Source: a bacterium
Lineage (GTDB): Bacteria > Myxococcota > UBA727 > JAUIJE01
Assembly: GCA_030431455.1 (NCBI GenBank)
Contig: JAUIJE010000005.1
Coordinates: 470,890 to 534,889, forward strand
Length of the DNA: 64,000 bases
Direction: 5' to 3'
The translations under genes were made by a program, and so were the position numbers. Under the pieces are notes generated by a model that saw nothing but the letters and a program-made list of their open reading frames with translations, was not told the origin of the DNA and did no database searches. Below are positions 43,142 to 53,507 of this stretch, piece by piece. Numbering within the stretch: position 1 is the stretch's first letter; each line of letters begins with the position of its first letter.

Positions 43142-46100
43142 GGCACCATCCCGATGTCGATGGTGTAGCTGCCTTCGTCGCCCTGTCCCAGCACGCTCAG
43201 CGTATAGCGCACATCGCGCAGCACCGAGAAGGTCACGTCGACCACCGCCCCCTGCGCGTCGGTGTACAGGCCCTGGAGCGCGAGGTTGGGGCTCGTTCCC
43301 GCCCACACCACCGCCCGCACCGGGGCGCCCCCGTCGGTGGCGACCACCAGGCGCACCTGCCCGTTGGCGGTCGGCGTGAATGTCCATTCGTCCGACTCGT
43401 CGTCGGCCGCGGTCCCGCTCGCGTCGGCGTCGAACACGTAGCCGCGCGCGGGCGCGTCCAAACGCCCCGCGAACAGCAGGCGGGGCCCCCCCACCGGCAC
43501 CAACAGTCCCATGGGGGTGGGCGCGAACCGGTCGAGCTGCTCCAGCTCTTGCACCACCCGCACGTCGAGGGCGTAGGGCGCGGCCACCGCCGCGGGCCCG
43601 ACCACGCGCAGCGTCACGACTTGGCCCGCGGTCACCGCCACCCCGGCCCGCTCCGGGTTGTTGCCGAGGGCCCCGTCGCTGCTCAGGCCCTCGATGGTGA
43701 CATCGAGGTTGGCCACGCTGGCCACAAACCGCAGGGTCACCACCAAGGTGCCCTCGACCGCGGCCTGGACGGCGTAGCGGTCCACGTCGCCGGCCGCGTG
43801 GTGGCCGACGAGGGTGACCCCGTCGGGCGCGGGCACAAACCCCACCTGCTGGGCCACGTCATCGTTGGGCTCGATCTCGTTGAGGAACAGGCCCGGGGCG
43901 GTGGGCACACAGGCTGCGCCGATGCCCGCGGTCCCGCTCGGCTCCTGCCCGGGGTTGGGCACGTCGGGGCAGTTGTCGACGCCGCCGCAGCCCTGGCCCA
44001 CCACCGCCGCGCTGTTGCACCAGCCGTCGCCGTCCCGGTCGGTGTCGCAGACATCGCCGGCGCCGTCCTCGTCGAGATCGGTCTGGTCGGGGTTGGCGAT
44101 GCCGGGGCAGTTGTCGCGCTCGTCATCGGTCTCGTCCCCGTCGGCGTCAAACGCGTCGTTGCAGGCATCGCCCGGCCCGGCCCCGTCGGTGTTGGCTTGG
44201 TCGGGGTTGGCGATGGCGGGGCAGTTGTCGGCCACCGGGGGACAAGCCTCGGCGAGCCCGGGGGCGTCGCAGACCCCGTCGTTGTCGAGGTCAATGTTGG
44301 TGCAGTCACCGGCAAACACGATGCACGGGTCGCAGGCGTCGCCCAGCTCGTCCCCGTCGGTGTCGAGCTGCGCGGGGTCGAACACGCCGTTGCACACGTC
44401 GCAGGCATCGCCGGCTTGGTCCCCGTCCCCGTCGGCCTGCGCCAGGTTGGGCGTGCGGGGACAGTTGTCGACCAGGTCGAACACCCCATCGTCGTCGCTG
44501 TCGTCGCAGGCATCGCCCAGCCCGTCGAAGTCGCGATCGGACTGGGCGGGGTTTTGGGTGTTGGGGCAGTTGTCGTCGCCGGCGAGGCAGAACGCGCCTG
44601 CCACCGGCAGCGGCCCGGTGCAGACCCCGTCGTTGTCGGGGTCGATGGCCGCGCAGTCGTCGTCCGCGCTGACCAGGCACGGATCGCAGCCGTCGTCGAG
44701 CCCGTCCCCGTCGGTGTCCGTGCGGTCATCGTCAAACGGGCAACTGTCGCACACATCGGGCCGGGCATCGGCATCGGCGTCCGACAGCCCCGCGGCCTGC
44801 AACACCACGGTGTAGGCCCCGCCCGCGCCCACGGGTTCGATGGCCAGCGCGATGTCGAGCGGGGCGTCAAAGGACAGGCCCGCGGGCACCGCCTGGGCCC
44901 CGGCCGCATCCAATGTCACAGGACCGTCCTTGATCGCGGCGGTGACCACCGTGCCGGGGTCGACCTCGACCAGCAAGGCGACCCAGTCCGCGGGGTCGGC
45001 GCCCCCCACCGCGCCGGTGATGGTGACGATGTCGCCCGCGGCCAGCGCCCCCCCCGTCCCCGATCCCCCCGTGTACGCGTTGGCGGCGATTTCGGCGTCA
45101 CCAAAATCCCCGCCCACGTCGGCTTCGGCCAACGCGGGGCGCACGGATGTGGGGTTGGCCACGTCGGGGCACAGGTCCGCGCCGTTGGCGATCATGTCCC
45201 CGTCGCGATCCGGATCGCACACATCGCCGATGTCATCGTCGTCGAGGTCGCTTTGGTCGGGGTTGTAGGTGGCCGGGCAGTTGTCGAGCACGTCCGAGAA
45301 CCCGTCGCCGTCATCGTCGGTGGCGCACGCGTCGCCGATGCCGTCCATGTCGGTGTCCTCTTGCAGCGGGTCGAACGTCAACGGGCACACGTCGCAGGCG
45401 TTGCCGCGCCCGTCGTCGTCGTCGTCGACCTGCGCGGGGTTGCCGACCTCGGGGCACAAGTCGCACGCGTCCCCCACGCCATCGCCGTCAAAATCCGACT
45501 GCAGCGGGTTGGCCAGGCCCAGGCACACGTCGCAAGCGTCGCCCGCGCCGTCGTTGTCCCCGTCCTCCTGCAGGGGGTTGGCCGCGAGGGGGCAATTGTC
45601 GGCTTCGTTGACCCGCCCGTCGTTGTCCGCGTCGCTGTCGCAGACGTCGCCGCGCCCGTCGCCGTCGACGTCCTCTTGTCCGGGGTTGGCCACGCCCGGG
45701 CACACATCGCAGGCGTCGCCCACGCCGTCGCCGTCGGCGTCGCCCTGGCCGGGGTTGAACACGCCGGGGCACACGTCGCATGCCTCGCCCACCCCGTCGG
45801 CGTCGGCGTCCCCTTGGGCCGGATTGGGCGCGAACGGGCAGTTGTCCACCACGTCGATGACCCCGTCATCGTCCGAGTCGGTGGCGGTGTCGCACAGATC
45901 GCCCACCCCGTCGCCGTCCTCGTCGGCTTGGCCGGGGTTGGACACCCGGGGGCAGTTGTCGACCCCCGTGCACGCCAAGGTGATCAAGGTGCCTTGGCAC
46001 ACCGGGCTGCCCGCGGCGCCGTCGCCGCAGGCGTCGCACCAACCATCCCCGTCGTCGTCGGGGTCGCAGGCGTCGCCGAGGCCGTCGAAGTCGATGTCGT

Positions 46101-48267
46101 AGTCGGCCGCGCACACCCCGCGCGAGGTGCACAAGAAGCCGGCCCCCATGCAGTCCTCGTCGATGACACACGGCACCGGCACGCTGGGCACCGCCGGGCA
46201 ACGATCGCAGGCATCGCCGATGCCGTCCCCGTCGGCGTCCCCTTGCCCGGGGTCGACGGCGTCGGGGCACACGTCGCACACGTCCCCGACACCATCCCCG
46301 TCGCGGTCCAGGCCCGCGTCGCCGGCATGGTCGGGACAGATGTCGTCGAGGTTGGGCACACCGTCGCCGTCGCGGTCGTCGTCGCACGCGTCGGGGGTCC
46401 CGTCCCCGTCCGCGTCGTAGGGGATCACGCACCGCCCGCCCTCGAGGCACACGCCCCCCGCGTCCACGCAGTCGGCGTCGGTCTCGCACGGCCCCCGGGG
46501 CGCGAACGTGCCGGGGCACAGGTCACAGGCATCGCCCACCCCGTCGCCGTCGCTGTCGCTTTGGTCGTCGGCCGCGCGCGGGCAGACGTCGCACGCATCC
46601 CCCACGCCGTCCCCGTCGCTGTCGTCCTGGCGAGGGTTTTTCACCAGGGGGCAGTTCTCTTCGCCCACGCACTCGGACGCGCCGCTGGGCACCCGGTCCG
46701 GCTCACAGATGCCATCCCCGTCGATGTCGGCGTCGCACGCGTCCCCCACCCCGTCGCCGTCGCTGTCCCGTTGCAGGGGATCGACGGTGTTGGGGCACAG
46801 GTCGCAGGTGTCGCCCACGCCGTCTTCGTCGCGATCCGCTTGCGGGCCCCCCGACGTGGCGTTCGCCTCCTGGGGGCAGTTGTCCAATGTATCGAGCACG
46901 CCGTCGGCATCGTCGTCGTCGTCGCACGCATCGCCGCGCCCATCGTTGTCGGTGTCGCGCTGGTCGGGGTTGACCACGTCCCGGCAGTTGTCGAGCGCCA
47001 CCGACTCCGCGTCGTCGCTGTCGGGGTGACAGGCGGCGACCCCCGGCCGGCAGCGCCGCACGCTGTCGTCGATGTCGTCGCCGTCGCGGTCGATGGCGCA
47101 GCTGGTCATCGGGTACGGCCCCAGGTACGGGCACCGGGTCTGGGCGTCGTGGTTGCAGGCGTCGCCCCGGCCCACCCCGTCGAGGTTGGCCCCCACCGGC
47201 TCGAACACGTCGGGACACGCGTCGCAGGCGTCGCCGCGCCCGTCCCCATCGGCGTCGGCCTGATCGGTGTTGGCCACGTCGGGGCAGTTGTCGTCCGGGC
47301 GGCCGTCCCCGTCGCGGTCGTCGTCGAACACCCCGTCAAAGTCCACGTCGTCGACCAAGCGGTCGACGATCACCGGCGCCACCGCGAGCCGCGCCCCGTT
47401 GGGGGGCGAGCGCACCTCGATGAGCCGGTCGGTGACAAAGTCGCCGCGGGTCAGCGGCGAGGTCAGCAGGTTGGTCGGCGCCCCGTTGAGCGAGCTGCCA
47501 TCGTTGTCGGCAAACGCGAACATCACCAACGGGGTGCCCGGGGCGAGGTCCTCGGACAACAACAGATCCGCGTAGGTCCCCTGCACGGTCCCGTCGCCCA
47601 GCAGCCGCAGACCCACCACCTCGGTGCTGCCCACGGGGTGCTTCGGCCGGGCCACCGGGTCGGGGAAATACGCGGGGTGGGAATCGGTCAGCCGGTACAC
47701 ACCGATGTACACGCGCCCGAGCAGCTGCCCGCGCACCGCGCGCAGGGTCAGGGTGTAAGGGCGCTCGGCCTGGCCCGCGTCGGCGGGTTCGATCTCGATG
47801 GCGTACAGGGTGCGGTCGTCGGTGCGCACCACCGGCAGCCGCGCGCTTTGGTCGATGACCACGTCGACGACGGTGAGCGCGGTGGCGCCCGCGGCGGTGA
47901 GGGCGAGCACCCGGGCGTTGACCGGCGCGCCCCCGGGGGTCACGTCGATGATGAGCTGCTGGTCGGTCACGCCCAACAACACGAACCGGTCTTTGTGGTC
48001 GTCCCCGTTGACGCTGCCCACGACCGAGAGCGGCTGATCGGGGTCGACCACGCCGAGGTTCTGACCGGCCCCGGCGTCGTCGTTGGGCTCGACCTCGTCG
48101 ACGAGGACCGGCGCGACCTCGTCCAACATGTCCGGGGTGAGCGCGGCCGCGATCTCCACCGTGCCGAACAACCGGGCCCCCGGCGCGGAGATCATCGGCG
48201 CCGGACAGCTCTCGCCTTCACAGGCGCAGACCGCGAGCAGCAACGGCAGTAGGGCGCGGGCTCTCAT
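43138..48267 (-). CDS. Giant TSP3-repeat lipoprotein, 1709 residues
   Basis: Signal peptide with lipobox-like AVCAC (Cys about 16). Residues about 40-340 form beta domains, including [15 protein letters not shown], a motif of pre-peptidase C-terminal type domains. About 1000 residues of TSP3 repeats follow (D-x-D-x-D-G-x-G-D-x-C-D-x-C), several dozen by eye, each binding calcium and mostly carrying paired Cys. Interruptions occur near residue 1050 and at the end, where a second [11 protein letters not shown] domain (about 1490) and a final beta-sandwich lie. It is a long, rigid surface stalk. Its stop overlaps the start of the TonB receptor, so the two are made together. Confidence 0.92.
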   Translation of the reverse strand: MRARALLPLLLAVCACEGESCPAPMISAPGARLFGTVEIAAALTPDMLDEVAPVLVDEVEPNDDAGAGQNLGVVDPDQPLSVVGSVNGDDHKDRFVLLGVTDQQLIIDVTPGGAPVNARVLALTAAGATALTVVDVVIDQSARLPVVRTDDRTLYAIEIEPADAGQAERPYTLTLRAVRGQLLGRVYIGVYRLTDSHPAYFPDPVARPKHPVGSTEVVGLRLLGDGTVQGTYADLLLSEDLAPGTPLVMFAFADNDGSSLNGAPTNLLTSPLTRGDFVTDRLIEVRSPPNGARLAVAPVIVDRLVDDVDFDGVFDDDRDGDGRPDDNCPDVANTDQADADGDGRGDACDACPDVFEPVGANLDGVGRGDACNHDAQTRCPYLGPYPMTSCAIDRDGDDIDDSVRRCRPGVAACHPDSDDAESVALDNCRDVVNPDQRDTDNDGRGDACDDDDDADGVLDTLDNCPQEANATSGGPQADRDEDGVGDTCDLCPNTVDPLQRDSDGDGVGDACDADIDGDGICEPDRVPSGASECVGEENCPLVKNPRQDDSDGDGVGDACDVCPRAADDQSDSDGDGVGDACDLCPGTFAPRGPCETDADCVDAGGVCLEGGRCVIPYDADGDGTPDACDDDRDGDGVPNLDDICPDHAGDAGLDRDGDGVGDVCDVCPDAVDPGQGDADGDGIGDACDRCPAVPSVPVPCVIDEDCMGAGFLCTSRGVCAADYDIDFDGLGDACDPDDDGDGWCDACGDGAAGSPVCQGTLITLACTGVDNCPRVSNPGQADEDGDGVGDLCDTATDSDDDGVIDVVDNCPFAPNPAQGDADADGVGEACDVCPGVFNPGQGDADGDGVGDACDVCPGVANPGQEDVDGDGRGDVCDSDADNDGRVNEADNCPLAANPLQEDGDNDGAGDACDVCLGLANPLQSDFDGDGVGDACDLCPEVGNPAQVDDDDDGRGNACDVCPLTFDPLQEDTDMDGIGDACATDDDGDGFSDVLDNCPATYNPDQSDLDDDDIGDVCDPDRDGDMIANGADLCPDVANPTSVRPALAEADVGGDFGDAEIAANAYTGGSGTGGALAAGDIVTITGAVGGADPADWVALLVEVDPGTVVTAAIKDGPVTLDAAGAQAVPAGLSFDAPLDIALAIEPVGAGGAYTVVLQAAGLSDADADARPDVCDSCPFDDDRTDTDGDGLDDGCDPCLVSADDDCAAIDPDNDGVCTGPLPVAGAFCLAGDDNCPNTQNPAQSDRDFDGLGDACDDSDDDGVFDLVDNCPRTPNLAQADGDGDQAGDACDVCNGVFDPAQLDTDGDELGDACDPCIVFAGDCTNIDLDNDGVCDAPGLAEACPPVADNCPAIANPDQANTDGAGPGDACNDAFDADGDETDDERDNCPGIANPDQTDLDEDGAGDVCDTDRDGDGWCNSAAVVGQGCGGVDNCPDVPNPGQEPSGTAGIGAACVPTAPGLFLNEIEPNDDVAQQVGFVPAPDGVTLVGHHAAGDVDRYAVQAAVEGTLVVTLRFVASVANLDVTIEGLSSDGALGNNPERAGVAVTAGQVVTLRVVGPAAVAAPYALDVRVVQELEQLDRFAPTPMGLLVPVGGPRLLFAGRLDAPARGYVFDADASGTAADDESDEWTFTPTANGQVRLVVATDGGAPVRAVVWAGTSPNLALQGLYTDAQGAVVDVTFSVLRDVRYTLSVLGQGDEGSYTIDIGMVP

Positions 48268-48273
48268 AGACCG

Positions 48274-48296
48274 AACCCCGGTACTTTCACGGGGTT
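48274..48296. promoter_or_regulatory. Inverted repeat in divergent region
   Basis: AACCCCG (48274-48280) and CGGGGTT (48290-48296) form a 7-bp dyad with a 9-base centre between the TSP3 gene (minus) and rpmG (plus). Being upstream of both genes it is not a terminator; operator or leader hairpin. Confidence 0.3.
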
Positions 48297-48411
48297 AGGG
48301 TGTCAACGGCAAGGCCCTGGCCCCCTCGCCCGGGCCGCGCAAACGGTCTTTACGCCCGGCCACGAGATTGCTACCGCGAGGGGTCTCGTTTTCATTTCGA
48401 AGGGATTGATC

Positions 48412-48579
48412 ATGGCCAAGAGCGCACGTGAGCTTGTGAAGCTCGAATCCACCGCCGGCACCGGCTATTTCTACGTCACCAGCAAGAACCGCAAGACCTC
48501 GAAAGAGAAGCTGGTCAAAAAGAAGTACGACCCGAAAATCCGGAAACACGTGGAGTTCAAAGAGACCAAGCTGAAGTAG
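48412..48579 (+). CDS. rpmG: 50S ribosomal protein L33
   Basis: 55 residues ([13 protein letters not shown]...). Contains the L33 pattern [36 protein letters not shown]. It lacks the two CxxC pairs, so it is the zinc-independent form. GAAGGGA precedes ATG 48412, and a strong terminator follows. The tRNA-Trp and secE-nusG genes that often accompany rpmG are absent here. Confidence 0.95.
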   Translation: MAKSARELVKLESTAGTGYFYVTSKNRKTSKEKLVKKKYDPKIRKHVEFKETKLK

Positions 48580-48618
48580 CGCGAGTCTCGCTCGGCTTAT
48601 GTAAGGTCTCTGATGAAG

Positions 48619-48642
48619 CGGCGCCTCCGGGCGCCGTTTTCT
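48619..48642 (+). terminator. Intrinsic terminator after rpmG
   Basis: CGGCGCC-TCCG-GGCGCCG (48619-48636) followed by TTTTCT. Perfect 7-bp stem, 40 bases after the L33 stop. Confidence 0.92.
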
Positions 48643-48738
48643 ATGGGCGCGTCGGGGGGCGACTTTGCTTGCCCCCTGAAGCCTTGACCGCTACACGAAT
48701 GCCGCCGGCCCGGACTGCGTGGGGCCGAAGGGGCAATC

Positions 48739-50142
48739 ATGAGCGAAACGTACGACGTCGTCGTCATTGGATCGGGACCGGGTGGCTATGTCGCGGCCGC
48801 GCGCGCGGGGGCCTTGGGGCTGAAGACCGCGGTGGTCGAAAAGGACAAGGCCCTGGGCGGCACCTGCCTGCACCGGGGGTGCATCCCGACCAAGGCGTTG
48901 TTGCACGCCGCCGACGTGTACGGGGAGTTCAAGGACGCGGCCAAGATGGGCATCGTCGCCGACGGGGTGCGGGTCGAGTGGGAAAAGGTGCAAAAGCACA
49001 AGAATCAAGTGGTGAGCAGCAACGCGGGCGGCGTGTCGCACCTGATGAAGGCCCGCAAGGTCGACGTCTACAATGGCTTTGGTCGGCTCGAGGGCCCGCG
49101 CACCGTCGCGGTCAAGGCCGAGGACGGCAGCGAGACCAAGCTCAGCACCAAGAACGTGGTGCTCGCGGTCGGGAGCAAACCGCGCGAGCTCCCGTTCGCC
49201 AAGTTCGACGGCAAGGTGGTGATGAGCTCTGACCACATCTTGCAGGTCGAGAAGATTCCAGGTTCATTGTGTCTGATCGGGGGCGGGGTCATCGGCATTG
49301 AGTTCGCCTCGTTGTTCGCCCGGCTGGGGACCAAGGTCACGGTGCTCGAGATGTTGCCGCAAATCCTCGGGCCTGCGGACGCCGACTGCGCCAAGGCACT
49401 GACCCGCGAGCTGCAGCGTCAAGGTGTCGAAATCCTGACCGAGGTCAAGGTCACCGAGGTGAAGAACAAGGGCAACAGCGCCACCACCACCTACGAGGAC
49501 AGCGAAGGCCGCGCCCACACCGTGGACACCGAGATCGTGTTGGTGGCGGTGGGCCGTCCGCCGCTCACCGAGGGCATCGGCCTCGACACCACCAAGGCCA
49601 CCCTCGGCCGGGGCGGCTTCGTCGACGTCGACGGCATGATGCAAACCGCCGAGCCCGGGGTGTACGCCATCGGTGACTGCGTGAACACACCGTGGCTCGC
49701 CCACATCGCGTCCGCCGAAGGCCTGATCGCGGTGGAACACATCGCCGGCGAGGGCCCCGCCGCGCTCAACTACGACCACACCCCGTCGTGCGTGTACAGC
49801 GAGCCCCCCGTGGCCTGGAGCGGTTTGACCGAAGCGCAGGCCAAAGAGCAAGGCTACGAGGTCAAAATCGGCAAGTTCGATTTCGCCAAGAACGCCAAGG
49901 CCGCGATCCTGGGCAAGAAGCGTGGCTTTGTGAAGTTCGTGACCGACGCCCAGTACGGCGAAATCCTCGGGGTGCACATCATCGGGCCCCAGGCCACCGA
50001 CCTGCTCGCCGAGCCTGCGTACGCCATGAGCATGGAGACCACCATCCAGGACGTGGCCACCACCGTTCATGCCCACCCCACGCTCTACGAAGCGATCTGG
50101 GAAGCGGCCTCCATCGCCGCCGGACGGGCGGTTCACGGTTGA
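48739..50142 (+). CDS. lpdA: Dihydrolipoyl dehydrogenase (E3)
   Basis: 467 residues. FAD motif GSGPGGYVAA, redox disulfide Cys43/Cys48 in GGTCLHRGCIP, NAD motif GGGVIGIEFAS, and the dimer-interface His446-Glu451 pair in HAHPTLYE. It reoxidises the lipoyl groups of 2-oxoacid dehydrogenase complexes. Its stop overlaps the TTG start of lipB. Confidence 0.97.
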   Translation: MSETYDVVVIGSGPGGYVAAARAGALGLKTAVVEKDKALGGTCLHRGCIPTKALLHAADVYGEFKDAAKMGIVADGVRVEWEKVQKHKNQVVSSNAGGVSHLMKARKVDVYNGFGRLEGPRTVAVKAEDGSETKLSTKNVVLAVGSKPRELPFAKFDGKVVMSSDHILQVEKIPGSLCLIGGGVIGIEFASLFARLGTKVTVLEMLPQILGPADADCAKALTRELQRQGVEILTEVKVTEVKNKGNSATTTYEDSEGRAHTVDTEIVLVAVGRPPLTEGIGLDTTKATLGRGGFVDVDGMMQTAEPGVYAIGDCVNTPWLAHIASAEGLIAVEHIAGEGPAALNYDHTPSCVYSEPPVAWSGLTEAQAKEQGYEVKIGKFDFAKNAKAAILGKKRGFVKFVTDAQYGEILGVHIIGPQATDLLAEPAYAMSMETTIQDVATTVHAHPTLYEAIWEAASIAAGRAVHG

Positions 50143-50894
50143 GCTCCCCCCGCGCGCCCCTGCTCGCCCACCCCGCGGTCGAGGTCATCGACCTCGGGCG
50201 CATCCCGCACGCCGCGGGCCGCGACGCGATGCGCGCCCACACCCCCCCCGCCCTGCAGGGCCGCGGGGCTTTGCTCTATTGCGAACACGATCCGGTCATC
50301 ACCGTGACCCGGTCCACCGCGGCTTCGAGCCTGCGCAGCGATGAAGCGACATTGCGCGCGGCCGGCATCGACCTGGTCGAGACCGACCGGGGCGGGGACG
50401 CGACGTTCCACGGCCCCGGCCAGCTCGTGGGCTACCCCGTGCTCGCCCTGTCCCGCGCCCCCGGGCACATCCCCCTCGGCGACTACATGCGCAGCCTCGA
50501 GCGCGGGCTCGTCGCCGCCTGCGGACAGCTCGGGGTCGCCACCGCCCACACCAAGGACGGCCTCACCGGGGTCTGGGTCGACCGCAGCGAAGCACACACA
50601 TTGCGCGACGCCAAACTCATCGCCATCGGCGTGGGGCTCTCCCCCAAAGCGGTCACCCGCCACGGCTTCGCGTTCAACCTCGACATCGACCTCGGCCATT
50701 ACCTCGCGCACCTCGTGCCCTGCGGTTTGGCCGATCACGACGTGACCTCCCTGACCGCCCTGGGGCTCGCCCAGGCCCGGGAGGTGGTGATGTCGACGGT
50801 GACCGCCGCCCTCTTTGACCAGTGGCACGCCCACGCCCCCCCATCCTCTATTGCACCGGGGCACCCCGCCCCCGACGGAGCACCCCATGGCTGA
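50139..50894 (+). CDS. lipB: Octanoyltransferase LipB
   Basis: 251 residues. Transfers octanoate from acyl carrier protein to lipoyl domains. Seen: RGGDATFHGPGQLVGYP, catalytic Lys159 in DAKLIAIGV and Cys195 in VPCGLADHDVTSL. The start is TTG 50139, overlapping the lpdA stop (TTGA); no ATG occurs upstream of the first conserved strand. About 30 residues at the C-terminus (from HAHAPPSS) lie beyond the normal LipB end. It overlaps the E2 start by eight bases, placing the lipoylation enzyme between E3 and the lipoylated E2. Confidence 0.94.
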   Translation: MSSPRAPLLAHPAVEVIDLGRIPHAAGRDAMRAHTPPALQGRGALLYCEHDPVITVTRSTAASSLRSDEATLRAAGIDLVETDRGGDATFHGPGQLVGYPVLALSRAPGHIPLGDYMRSLERGLVAACGQLGVATAHTKDGLTGVWVDRSEAHTLRDAKLIAIGVGLSPKAVTRHGFAFNLDIDLGHYLAHLVPCGLADHDVTSLTALGLAQAREVVMSTVTAALFDQWHAHAPPSSIAPGHPAPDGAPHG

Positions 50895-52251
50895 GAAGAT
50901 TGTCATGCCGCAGCTCGGCGAGAGCATCGCCGAAGGCACCATCGTCAAGTGGCTCAAAAAACCGGGCGACAGCGTCAAGAAGGACGAAGACCTCCTCGTC
51001 ATCTCCACCGACAAAGTCGAAGCCGAGATCCCGGCCCCGTCCACCGGCACCTTGCTGTCCATCGACGTGCCCGAAGGCGAGACCGTCAACGTCGGCACCG
51101 TGCTCGGCTACGTCGGCGAAGCCGGCGAAAAATCGCCCGGCGGCGGCGGCGGCGGCGGCGGCGATGCCGCGCCCAAGAAAGAAGAACCCGCCCCGGCCAA
51201 GAAGGAAGAGCCCCAGGCCGCCCCCGCGCAAAAGAGCGCGCCCGCCCAAAGCACCCCGGCACCGAGCGCGCCCAGCAGCACCAGCGCCGGCCGCTTCGTG
51301 TCTCCTCTCGTGCGCCGCATCGCGGCGGACAACGGCATTGGTGACGACGAGCTCAACTCCATCTCCGGCACCGGCAACAACGGCCGCGTGACCAAGAAGG
51401 ACTTGCAGAACTACATCAAGAACCGCGGCTCTGCCCCCGCCGCGGCCGCCCCGCAGCCGAGCGCGTCGTCGTCGTCGTCGTCGTTCACCCAGAGCGCCCC
51501 CACCCGGCCGAGCGCCCCCACCGTGCAAATCCCCGCGGGCCAACGCGAACTCGTGCAACCCGCGTCGAGCATGCGCAAGGTGATCATGAAGAACATGGTC
51601 GCCTCCAAGGCGACGTCCGCGCACGTGCACACGTTCTTCGACGTCGACTACACCAACATCGACCGCATTCGTGCCAAGCACAAAAAGGCGTTCAAGGACC
51701 AAGAGGGCGTGGGCCTGACCTACACCACCTTCCTCGCCGCCGCGACCGCGCAGGTGCTCAAGCGGCACCCGTACATCAACGCCGAAATCCGCGGGACCGA
51801 CCTGGTGTTCAAGAAGGACGTGCACCTCGGCATGGCCGTGGCCATCGACTCCCCCGAACCCGGCCTCATGGTTCCTGTGGTCCGGGCCGCTGACCAAATG
51901 AACCTGCGCGGCCTCGCCCACGCGATTCACGATCTCGCCACCCGCGTCCGTTCGCGGCGCATCAAGCCCGATGAGCTCTCCGGCGGCACCTTCACCATCA
52001 CCAACCCCGGCAACTACGGCGCCATCATCGGCACCCCGGTGATCAACCAACCGCAGGTCGCGATCCTCGGCGTCGGCCGCATCCAGAAGGAGCCGGTGGT
52101 CAAGCAGGTGGACGGCACCGACGTCATCGCCATCCGCAACATGGGCGTGCTCTCGCTCGGGTTCGACCACCGCCTGATCGATGGCGCCACCGCGGACCTG
52201 TTCATGGCGGATCTCAAGACCACCCTGGAGAACTGGACCACCGAACCCTAA
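50887..52251 (+). CDS. 2-oxoacid dehydrogenase E2 (dihydrolipoamide acyltransferase)
   Basis: 454 residues. Lipoyl domain with Lys43 in STDKVEAE, a Gly-rich then Pro-Ala linker, the E3/E1-binding domain (SPLVRRIAADNGIGDDELNSI, about 137-170), and the catalytic domain ending in DHRLIDGA (His428). NPGNYGAIIGTPVINQPQVAILGVG is closer to the pyruvate/branched-chain type than to the SucB type (STPIINPPQ). No E1 gene lies in the window. ATG 50887; a bidirectional terminator follows. Confidence 0.95.
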   Translation: MAEKIVMPQLGESIAEGTIVKWLKKPGDSVKKDEDLLVISTDKVEAEIPAPSTGTLLSIDVPEGETVNVGTVLGYVGEAGEKSPGGGGGGGGDAAPKKEEPAPAKKEEPQAAPAQKSAPAQSTPAPSAPSSTSAGRFVSPLVRRIAADNGIGDDELNSISGTGNNGRVTKKDLQNYIKNRGSAPAAAAPQPSASSSSSSFTQSAPTRPSAPTVQIPAGQRELVQPASSMRKVIMKNMVASKATSAHVHTFFDVDYTNIDRIRAKHKKAFKDQEGVGLTYTTFLAAATAQVLKRHPYINAEIRGTDLVFKKDVHLGMAVAIDSPEPGLMVPVVRAADQMNLRGLAHAIHDLATRVRSRRIKPDELSGGTFTITNPGNYGAIIGTPVINQPQVAILGVGRIQKEPVVKQVDGTDVIAIRNMGVLSLGFDHRLIDGATADLFMADLKTTLENWTTEP

Positions 52252-52270
52252 ACGGCCCATTTCCCAAATA

Positions 52271-52296
52271 AAAACGCCCCCTTGTGGGGGCGTTTT
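52271..52296. terminator. Bidirectional intrinsic terminator after E2
   Basis: AAAACGCCCCC-TTGT-GGGGGCGTTTT: perfect 11-base dyad with A and T tracts at either end, so it can act on both strands. Confidence 0.95.
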
Positions 52297-52409
52297 GCTG
52301 TCCGCCATCCGTCGGCTCGACAGCCGCGGCCCCCGCGCCGTACCGTCCAGAACGGGCACAGCCCCGACCCGAATCACGCGTCTTCACGACGCCGGCCCAT
52401 GAGGAACCC

Positions 52410-53441
52410 ATGAAACGTGTTGTTTTGATGTTTGCCGTGCTGACCAGCTGCCTGTCGATCGGCTTGATGTTCTCGACCTCCGCGTGCACCGGCGACACCG
52501 GCGATGGCGATGGGGATGGCGACGGCGATGGAGACGGCGATGGGGATGGCGATGGAGACGGGGATGGCGATGGGGACGGAGATGGAGACGGTGACGGAGA
52601 TGGAGATGGAGATGGAGACGGGGACGGCGATGGAGATGGTGACGGAGATGGAGATGGTGACGGCGACGGTGACGGCGACGGCGACTGCGGGGATGCGGAC
52701 CCCCTGACCAACGGGGGATGGGCCGGGTTCTGCGAGGACCGCGTCGACGACAACTGCACGGTGGATAGCCCCGACGCCCAGTGCAACACGACCAACACCT
52801 CCCAGCACCACTTCTGCGCCACCGGGGACGAGCCGTGCCCGGCCACCCAGCCCGGCAGCGCGGCCCCGGCGTTCGATTGCACCGGCGCCCCGCCCGCCAA
52901 TGTCATTGCTTACGCACACTTCAGCGAGGGCAACGCCCAGGTGGCCAGCTTCTGCACCTTCGTGTACGAATCCACCGTCGCCCCCGGCGAGTTCTACGCC
53001 GCGGTGATCCTCGACAACGGGGTCGACCCCCAAGGGCCGGACCACCCCACCGGCGGCAAGTACTGCGGGTCGGACTTCACCGCCCGCCGCCACTTGGTCT
53101 ACAGCAACCTCGACCAGGGTGCCTGCGATCCCATCCGCTACATCCACGCGTACCCGAGCGAAAACGGTGGCGTGCTCTACCCCACCGACGACCAAAAGCT
53201 CTCCAACAGCTGCCGCAAGATGATCCGGAACGTGCGCAGCGAAGGCGCCAACGACCCGAACTTCAACCCCGACGTGCAGTTCTTTGCGTCGTCCCGGGCC
53301 GAGGCCGACGCCAAGCTCGGCATCCTGGAGTCGGCGGAAATCATCTGTGTCGGGATCGACAAGGTGACCGGCGGACCGTACCGCCCGGCGGAGGAGTTTG
53401 TGTCGCAAGCCACCGCGACCTTTACCCTGACCGGCAACTGA
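52410..53441 (+). CDS. Lipoprotein with Gly-Asp linker and Cys-rich domain
   Basis: 343 residues. Lipobox STSAC at about residue 29, then a Gly-Asp linker of about 60 residues, then a globular domain (about 92-343) with many Cys (CGDADPLTNGGWAGFCEDRVDDNC..., YCGSDFTARRH). No known family. The linker probably carries the domain away from the outer membrane and may bind calcium. ATG 52410 with GAGGAA upstream; a terminator follows. Confidence 0.8.
   Translation: MKRVVLMFAVLTSCLSIGLMFSTSACTGDTGDGDGDGDGDGDGDGDGDGDGDGDGDGDGDGDGDGDGDGDGDGDGDGDGDGDGDGDGDGDGDCGDADPLTNGGWAGFCEDRVDDNCTVDSPDAQCNTTNTSQHHFCATGDEPCPATQPGSAAPAFDCTGAPPANVIAYAHFSEGNAQVASFCTFVYESTVAPGEFYAAVILDNGVDPQGPDHPTGGKYCGSDFTARRHLVYSNLDQGACDPIRYIHAYPSENGGVLYPTDDQKLSNSCRKMIRNVRSEGANDPNFNPDVQFFASSRAEADAKLGILESAEIICVGIDKVTGGPYRPAEEFVSQATATFTLTGN
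52501..52686 (+). repeat. Gly-Asp coding repeat tract
   Basis: About 31 GGN-GAY units. Third bases vary freely (GGC, GGG, GGA, GGT), so the protein sequence is kept while the DNA drifts. Confidence 0.95.
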
Positions 53442-53464
53442 GTCGCGCGTCGACGACAAGAGAG

Positions 53465-53491
53465 GGCTGGCCTGCGGGTCAGCCTTTTTTT
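53465..53491 (+). terminator. Intrinsic terminator
   Basis: GGCTGGCC-TGCG-GGTCAGCC (53465-53484, one mismatch) followed by seven T, 24 bases after the lipoprotein stop. Confidence 0.9.
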
Positions 53492-53507
53492 GTGCCGCGA
53501 GGGTGGG

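Noticed and set aside
43126..48252. A 1708-codon open frame on the plus strand
   Set aside because: It is exactly antisense to the TSP3 lipoprotein. Repeats rich in GAC/GGC/TGC give GTC/GCC/GCA when reversed, so stops are rare. The product is a monotonous Val/Ala/Gly/His sequence with no domain.
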